Origin: Saccharopolyspora rosea
GTDB lineage: Bacteria; Actinomycetota; Actinomycetes; Mycobacteriales; Pseudonocardiaceae
Direction of reading: 5' to 3'
DNA length: 64,000 nucleotides
NCBI RefSeq assembly: GCF_025643595.1
Contig: NZ_CP102826.1
Span: forward strand, 4,588,001 to 4,652,000
This document shows, in pieces, positions 59,772 through 64,000 of the stretch (the stretch's first letter is position 1; each line of letters starts with the position of its first letter). The position numbers and the translations under genes were made by a program. The notes beneath the pieces were generated by a model that ran no database searches, was not told the DNA's origin, and saw only the letters and a list, made by a program, of their open reading frames with translations.

Positions 59772-60316
59772 CGGCCCGGCTCGGGGAAGGCATGGAACTG
59801 GACCGCGACCTGCTCGTCCCCGTCCCGCCTCTCGCGGCGGAACTCCGCGAGGAGTTCGTGCATCCGCCGCGTCAGCTCCTCAAGCTCGGCGACGGTCAGC
59901 GACAGGGTGGTGTCCGACAGCGCCGTCGCGGCGAGCCACTGCTTCGGCCACCGCTGCCACTCCGCGAGGAAGGCCGCGCTGCGGTGGTAATGCGTGGTGA
60001 CGACCTCGTGCAGGTAGCCGTCCAGCGGTGTCCGCATCTCTTCGTCCCCGGCGAGTTCGTCGAGTGGCAGCACGGTGTGCTCGTGGACCGCGCGCCACCA
60101 GCGTTCACGCCGGTTGCCCCGTGCGGTGTCCTCCTCGATGAAGCCGTGCGCGGCGAGCTGCCGCAGGTGCCAGCTGGTCGTGCCGCTGCGTTCGCCGACC
60201 CGGTCGGCCAACTGCGTCGCGGTCGCCGGGCCGTCGGTGCGCAGCAGGCCCAGCAGCCGGATGCGCAGCGGGTGCGCCAGCCCGCGCAGTGCCTTGGAGT
60301 CCAGAACCCGATCCAC
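59765..60316 (-). CDS. ArsR-like (HTH_20) regulator
   Basis: A 183-residue winged-helix protein: SKALRGLAHPLRIRLLGLLRTDGPATATQLADRVGERSGTTSWHLRQLAAHGFIEED, then a helical C-terminal part with His/Trp-rich segments (VHEHTVLPLDELAGDEEM, YHRSAAFLAEWQRWPKQW). TATTCT (complement of 60324-60329) lies exactly seven bases before GTG 60316, so the message is leaderless; this start is preferred over the upstream frame. It probably represses itself and the MFS gene via the palindrome at 60349. Confidence 0.88.
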   Translation of the reverse strand: MDRVLDSKALRGLAHPLRIRLLGLLRTDGPATATQLADRVGERSGTTSWHLRQLAAHGFIEEDTARGNRRERWWRAVHEHTVLPLDELAGDEEMRTPLDGYLHEVVTTHYHRSAAFLAEWQRWPKQWLAATALSDTTLSLTVAELEELTRRMHELLAEFRRERRDGDEQVAVQFHAFPEPGRC

Positions 60317-60333
60317 GGCACCGAGAATAGAAT

Positions 60334-60365
60334 CGCCAAGAACTCTCTGCCAAGATTTCTTGGCG
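60334..60365. promoter_or_regulatory. Operator of the ArsR-MFS operon
   Basis: GCCAAGATTTCTTGGC (60349-60364) is a perfect 16-bp palindrome (7-bp arms, TT centre); a further half-site CGCCAAGAA lies at 60334-60342, 15 bases away in the same orientation as the first arm. The set begins 5 bases upstream of the -10 of the ArsR gene, the position for a repressor to block RNA polymerase, and could also affect the divergent exonuclease gene. Confidence 0.75.
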
Positions 60366-60413
60366 GTCTGCCCCTTCGGCGCGGTGGGGGCGTCGGCGTG
60401 ACAGGCTGGCACC

Positions 60414-61352
60414 GTGACAGGACCACTCATGCTCATCGACGCCGCCGGTCTGTGGTTCCGCGCCTACTACGCCCTGCCGGACTCGCTGACCGCGCCGGAC
60501 GGCACGCCGGTGAACGCGGTGCGCGGCTTCTGCGACATGCTGGCCAGGCTGATCATCGACCGCCGCCCGGCCCGGCTGGTGGCCTGCCTGGACAACGACT
60601 GGCGCCCGGCGTTCCGGGTGGATGCGCTGCCGTCGTACAAGGCGCACCGGGTGGCCGAGGACGACGCCGAGGCCGAAGAGGTGCCCGACACCCTCTCCCC
60701 GCAGATCCCGGTGATCCTGGAGGTCCTGGAGGCGGCCGGGATCGCCACCGCGGAGGCCGAGGGTTACGAGGCCGACGACGTGATCGGGGTGCTCGCCGAC
60801 CGGGAACGCACCGCGCCGGTGCAGGTCGTGACCGGCGACCGCGACCTGTTCCAGCTGGTGCGCGTCGAGCCGACGCCGGTGCGGGTGGTCTACGTGGGCG
60901 GCGGCCTGGCCAAGGCCCAGGACTACGGCCCGGCTGAGCTGGCCGAGCGGTACGCGCTGACGGCCGACCGCGCGGGGGACGACTACGCCGACATGGCGGT
61001 GCTGCGCGGCGACCCGTCCGACGGCCTGCCCGGCGTGGCCGGGATCGGGGAGAAGACCGCGGCGAAGCTGATCCGCGAGTTCGGCTCGCTGGAGGCGCTG
61101 CTGGCCGCCGCGGAGACCGGCGACCGGCGGCTGACGCCCAGGGTGCGCACCAAGCTCACCGACGCGGCCGACTACCTGGCGGCGGCACCGTCGGTGGTCC
61201 GCGTGGTCCGCGACGCCCCGGTGGTGCTGGACCGCTCCGACGACGCGGTCCCCTCGGCGCCCGCCGCCCCCGCCCGCCTGTCCGAGCTCCGCGACGCGTG
61301 GGGGCTGGGTGCCAGCGTCGACCGCCTGGTCACCGCGATCACCGGCGGCTGA
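60414..61352 (+). CDS. 5'-3' exonuclease (PolI N-terminal-like)
   Basis: A 312-residue flap/5' nuclease: MLIDAAGLWFRAYYALP, EAEGYEADDVIGVLADRE, VQVVTGDRDLFQLV, DYADMAVLRGDPSDGLPGVAGIGEKTAAKLIREFGSLE (helix-hairpin-helix). All acidic metal ligands seem present (D, E-DD, D-D, D-D). It lacks the polymerase domain. GTG 60414 follows CAGGCT by six bases (leaderless); ATG 60429 is an alternative with AGGA. M. tuberculosis Rv2090 is the likely counterpart. Role in Okazaki or repair processing. Confidence 0.92.
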   Translation: MTGPLMLIDAAGLWFRAYYALPDSLTAPDGTPVNAVRGFCDMLARLIIDRRPARLVACLDNDWRPAFRVDALPSYKAHRVAEDDAEAEEVPDTLSPQIPVILEVLEAAGIATAEAEGYEADDVIGVLADRERTAPVQVVTGDRDLFQLVRVEPTPVRVVYVGGGLAKAQDYGPAELAERYALTADRAGDDYADMAVLRGDPSDGLPGVAGIGEKTAAKLIREFGSLEALLAAAETGDRRLTPRVRTKLTDAADYLAAAPSVVRVVRDAPVVLDRSDDAVPSAPAAPARLSELRDAWGLGASVDRLVTAITGG

Positions 61353-61359
61353 GCCGGGC

Positions 61360-61887
61360 TCACTTGGGGTGGCCCACCTCGTAGACGCCCTTGTCGTTCT
61401 TCACCGTGACGGTCACCGTCTTGTGCTCGGCACCGATCGACGCGGTGCAGTCGAAGTGGTGCCCCGGTACGACGGGCTGGTCGGGCGGGCAGCTGACCTG
61501 GCCGACTCCGCTGAGCCGGTAGGAGTGCTGGAGGATGTCGGTCACGCCTTTCTCGACGCTGCTCGCGTCGAACACCGACCGCACGAACCACCCGGGCGTG
61601 ACGAACCCGAGCACGAGCACGACGGCGGTCACGAGCACGGCGCCGAGGCCGCCCAGCAGCCAGGGCAGCGGCGACCGCTTCTTCGGCGGTGGTGGCGCGC
61701 CGAATCCGGGCGCGGTGGCGAACGGCGGCGGCTGATGCCCCAGGTAGGGGTTTCCGTGCGGCTGCGGAGGTTGCGGTGCGTAGTAGCCAGGCGGTGCCGC
61801 GGGATACCCGCCCGGGTGCATCCCGGCTCCCGGGGGTACCTGCCCCCACTGGGGGTAGCCCCCTGCCGGACCGTACGGGCTCGACAT
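61360..61887 (-). CDS. DUF4333-domain membrane protein
   Basis: A 175-residue protein with GGAGG before ATG 61887. A Pro/Gly/Tyr-rich cytosolic N-terminus (to about 85), one helix (LPWLLGGLGAVLVTAVVLVLGFV), then an extracytoplasmic DUF4333 domain (VEKGVTDILQHSYRLSGVGQVSCPPDQPVVPGHHFDCTAS) with the two conserved Cys likely in a disulfide. Convergent with the exonuclease gene (7-base gap). Function unknown; position matches Rv2091c. Confidence 0.88.
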   Translation of the reverse strand: MSSPYGPAGGYPQWGQVPPGAGMHPGGYPAAPPGYYAPQPPQPHGNPYLGHQPPPFATAPGFGAPPPPKKRSPLPWLLGGLGAVLVTAVVLVLGFVTPGWFVRSVFDASSVEKGVTDILQHSYRLSGVGQVSCPPDQPVVPGHHFDCTASIGAEHKTVTVTVKNDKGVYEVGHPK

Positions 61888-61968
61888 CTCAACCTCCGCA
61901 ACGACGTTCGGCACTGCGCGGTGATGATCCAACCACAGCGCCCACCGCCGCCGCGTCCGCCGGGACGG

Positions 61969-64000
61969 TCACACCACGCCGGCCGCCACCACACCGCGGC
62001 GCACGGCGGTGACCGCCTTGGCCGCCGCCGAACCCACCGGGTCGGCCACGCCGATGACCTCGCGGATCTGGTCGAGCAGGTCGATGACCTGGCGGCACCA
62101 GCGCACGAAGTCGCCCGCGGACAGTTCGTGCCCGCTGCTCTCCGCGGCGGTGAGGACCTTCTCCAGCGACTCGCCGCGCGCCCACCGGAACACCGGCCAG
62201 GCGAACCCGGGGTCGGGTTCGCGGGTGCGGTCGAGCTTGTGCCGCCGCTCGTCGTCCTCCAACTCCGACCACAGCCGCCACGTGGCCGCCAACGCCTCGC
62301 TGACCTGCCCGGACGGCACCTGCGGCGCCAGCGGTCCCTCCCGCCGCGACTCGTACACCAACGAGGACACGACCGCCGCCAGTTCGGCCGGGCCGAGGTC
62401 GCGCCACACGCCCACCCGCAGGCACTCGGCGGCCAGCAGGTCCGACTCGCTGTAGAGCCGGGAGAGCCGCCGACCGTGCTCGGTGACGGGTTCCTCGCCG
62501 TCGAGCAGCACGTAGTCCCGTTCGGCGAGCAGCGCGATGATCCGGTCGAACGACCGGGCCAGCGAGTGCGTGGTGGTGGCGACCTTGCGCCGCAGGTTCT
62601 CGGTCTCGGTGCGCAGGCGTTCGTAGCGCTCCGCCCAGCGGGCGTGGTTCTCCCGCTCGTCGCAGCCGTGGCAGGGGTGCGCGCGCAGCGCGCGCCGCAG
62701 GTTCGCCAGCTCGGCGTCGTCACCGGCGTCGGACCGCCGCCGGGAGCGGCCGCCCTGTGCGGTCAGCCCCGTGTTGCGCAGCGTCGACGCGAGGTCGCGC
62801 CGCGACTTCGGGGAGCGGGTGTCGACGTGCTTGGGCAGCCGGATCCTGCCCAGCGGCTCGACCGGCGAGGTGAAGTCGGCCACCGACACGCGTCCCGACC
62901 AGCGGTCCTCGGTCACGACCAGGGGCCGCGGCTCGCCCATCGGCTCCAGTCCCGGGTCGACCACCACGGCCAGGCCGGAACGCCGCCCCGCCGGGATGGC
63001 GATCACGTCGCCCTTGCGCAGCTTCTCCAGCGATCGGGCGGCTTCGGCGCGTCGTGCCGCCCGGTTCTGCCGGGCCAGGTACTTCTCCCGCTCGGCGATG
63101 CGGCGGCGCAGCTGGAAGTACTCGTCGAAGTCGCCGAGGTGGCACTGCATCGCCTCGGCGTAGCCCTCCAGCGCCTCGGTGTTGCGCTCCACCCGCCGCG
63201 ACTGGCCTACCACCGAGCGGTCCGCCTGGAACTGGGCGAACGACTGCTCCAGCAGGTCGCGGGCGGCGTCGCGCCCGACCCGCTGCACCAGGTTGACGGC
63301 CATGTTGTAGCCGGGGCGGAACGACGAGCGCAGCGGGTAGGTGCGGGTGGAGGCCAGGCCCGCGACCTGCTTGGGGTCGATGCCCGGCTGCCACACCACG
63401 ACCGCGTGGCCCTCCACGTCGATGCCGCGCCGCCCGGCCCGGCCGGTGAGCTGGGTGTACTCGCCGGGGCTGAGGTCGACGTGCGACTCGCCGTTGAACT
63501 TCACCAGCCGTTCCAGCACGACCGTGCGGGCGGGCATGTTGATGCCCAGGGCCAGCGTCTCGGTGGCGAAGACGGCCTTGACCAGACCGCGGACGAACAG
63601 CTCCTCGACGGTCTCCTTGAACGCGGGCAGCAGGCCGGCGTGGTGGGCGGCCAGGCCGTGCTCCAACGCGTCCCGCCACTCCCAGTAACCCAGCACCGCC
63701 AGGTCGGACTCGGGCAGGTTCGCGGTGTGCTCGTCGATCACCCGGCGGATCTCGTCCACCTCGGAGTCGGTGGTCAGCCGCAGCCCGGCGCGCATGCACT
63801 GGGCGACGGCGGCGTCGCACCCCGCGCGGCTGAAGATGAACACGATCGCCGGCAGCAACCCGGCGGCGTCCAGTCCGCTGAGGATGTCCACTCGGGACGG
63901 CGGGAAGAACCGCGGCGGACGCGGCCCCTTCCGCTTCCCGTTCGGCCCGCGGCGACCGTAGGGCAGGTGCACGCGGGACAACTGCTGGGTCTGGCGCACC
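61969..64000 (-). CDS. helY: HelY-type (Ski2/Mtr4-like) helicase, N-terminus outside the window
   Basis: At least 677 residues are visible, without start. The seen part covers the second RecA-like domain: VFIFSRAGCDAAVAQ, AAHHAGLLPAFKETVEELFVRGLVKAVFATETLALGINMPARTVV, motif VI EYTQLTGRAGRRGIDVEGHAVV, then an arch-like region with Arg-rich coiled coil, a HPCHGCDERENHARW Cys/His motif, and the C-terminal DSHCT domain. The DEVH box and Walker A lie beyond base 64000. Predicted RNA/DNA helicase. Completes the pepE to helY block known from mycobacteria. Confidence 0.92.
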   Translation of the reverse strand, partial: VRQTQQLSRVHLPYGRRGPNGKRKGPRPPRFFPPSRVDILSGLDAAGLLPAIVFIFSRAGCDAAVAQCMRAGLRLTTDSEVDEIRRVIDEHTANLPESDLAVLGYWEWRDALEHGLAAHHAGLLPAFKETVEELFVRGLVKAVFATETLALGINMPARTVVLERLVKFNGESHVDLSPGEYTQLTGRAGRRGIDVEGHAVVVWQPGIDPKQVAGLASTRTYPLRSSFRPGYNMAVNLVQRVGRDAARDLLEQSFAQFQADRSVVGQSRRVERNTEALEGYAEAMQCHLGDFDEYFQLRRRIAEREKYLARQNRAARRAEAARSLEKLRKGDVIAIPAGRRSGLAVVVDPGLEPMGEPRPLVVTEDRWSGRVSVADFTSPVEPLGRIRLPKHVDTRSPKSRRDLASTLRNTGLTAQGGRSRRRSDAGDDAELANLRRALRAHPCHGCDERENHARWAERYERLRTETENLRRKVATTTHSLARSFDRIIALLAERDYVLLDGEEPVTEHGRRLSRLYSESDLLAAECLRVGVWRDLGPAELAAVVSSLVYESRREGPLAPQVPSGQVSEALAATWRLWSELEDDERRHKLDRTREPDPGFAWPVFRWARGESLEKVLTAAESSGHELSAGDFVRWCRQVIDLLDQIREVIGVADPVGSAAAKAVTAVRRGVVAAGVV

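Overview
The window is very GC-rich, with third codon positions almost always G or C, many GTG and TTG starts, and many genes that begin 5-8 bases after a TANNNT box (leaderless transcripts). It carries RbpA, FxsA, Pup, HelY, split Lnt/Ppm1 and DUF4333 proteins. Together these point to a filamentous actinobacterium, most likely of the Pseudonocardiales (Saccharopolyspora/Amycolatopsis-like); the genus is a guess. I see no rRNA, tRNA, CRISPR array, insertion sequence or prophage.

Layout. 1-3 kb: two MFS exporters and a MarR repressor in one leftward operon with a palindromic operator. 3-10.4 kb: a coiled-coil DivIVA-like protein, then a leftward operon of an MgtA-type P-type ATPase, a double ABC permease and an ABC ATPase, faced by an ArsR/SmtB repressor with a recognisable alpha-5 metal site. 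10.4-13.2 kb: a lipoprotein, a secreted phosphoesterase and a GNAT enzyme. 13.47 kb: an unlisted 46-residue Trp-Gly/Cys/Arg peptide gene with its own terminator. 14-16.9 kb: a frameshifted glycerophosphodiesterase, a small monooxygenase and a secreted C39-like peptidase.

16.9-22.2 kb is the first highlight. Five small genes share a leader (consensus around VEFLPARTVLTTFPLHH) followed by long Gly-Gly-X cores. A secreted Gly-rich/RTX-like protein lies among them, and an M50 intramembrane metalloprotease with a PqqD/RRE-like N-terminus closes the set. Strong hairpins sit after two of the peptide genes. This looks like an undescribed peptide (possibly RiPP) secretion or maturation system.

22.2-31 kb: a CitA/CitB-type two-component pair with a divergent GntP permease; an ABC-F gene behind a 7-codon leader peptide and a nested hairpin that masks its ribosome site; an SPFH/ribbon-helix-helix operon with a perfect 16-bp palindrome; an acetate/succinate (SatP) permease; and an inositol-dehydrogenase-like gene. 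31.4-36.3 kb is the second highlight: an M20 peptidase, then an operon of a full Pup protein (ending GGQ), an ATP-grasp enzyme and an S15/CocE hydrolase, with no Dop, PafA or proteasome genes beside it.

36.3-45.7 kb: myo-inositol catabolism (iolA, D, B, an aldolase, iolC leftwards; a GntR repressor, iolE/H-like and iolG rightwards), with a shared operator motif in both control regions. 45.7-64 kb is mostly conserved core: zinc-ribbon protein, GDPD, UMF1-type MFS, rbpA, ppm1, lnt, an amidohydrolase, fxsA, an SGNH hydrolase, Lrp, pepE, an ArsR/MFS pair with a perfect operator, a 5'-3' exonuclease, a DUF4333 protein and helY (cut by the window end). From memory, the pepE-exonuclease-DUF4333-helY and rbpA-ppm1/lnt-fxsA orders match Mycobacterium tuberculosis.
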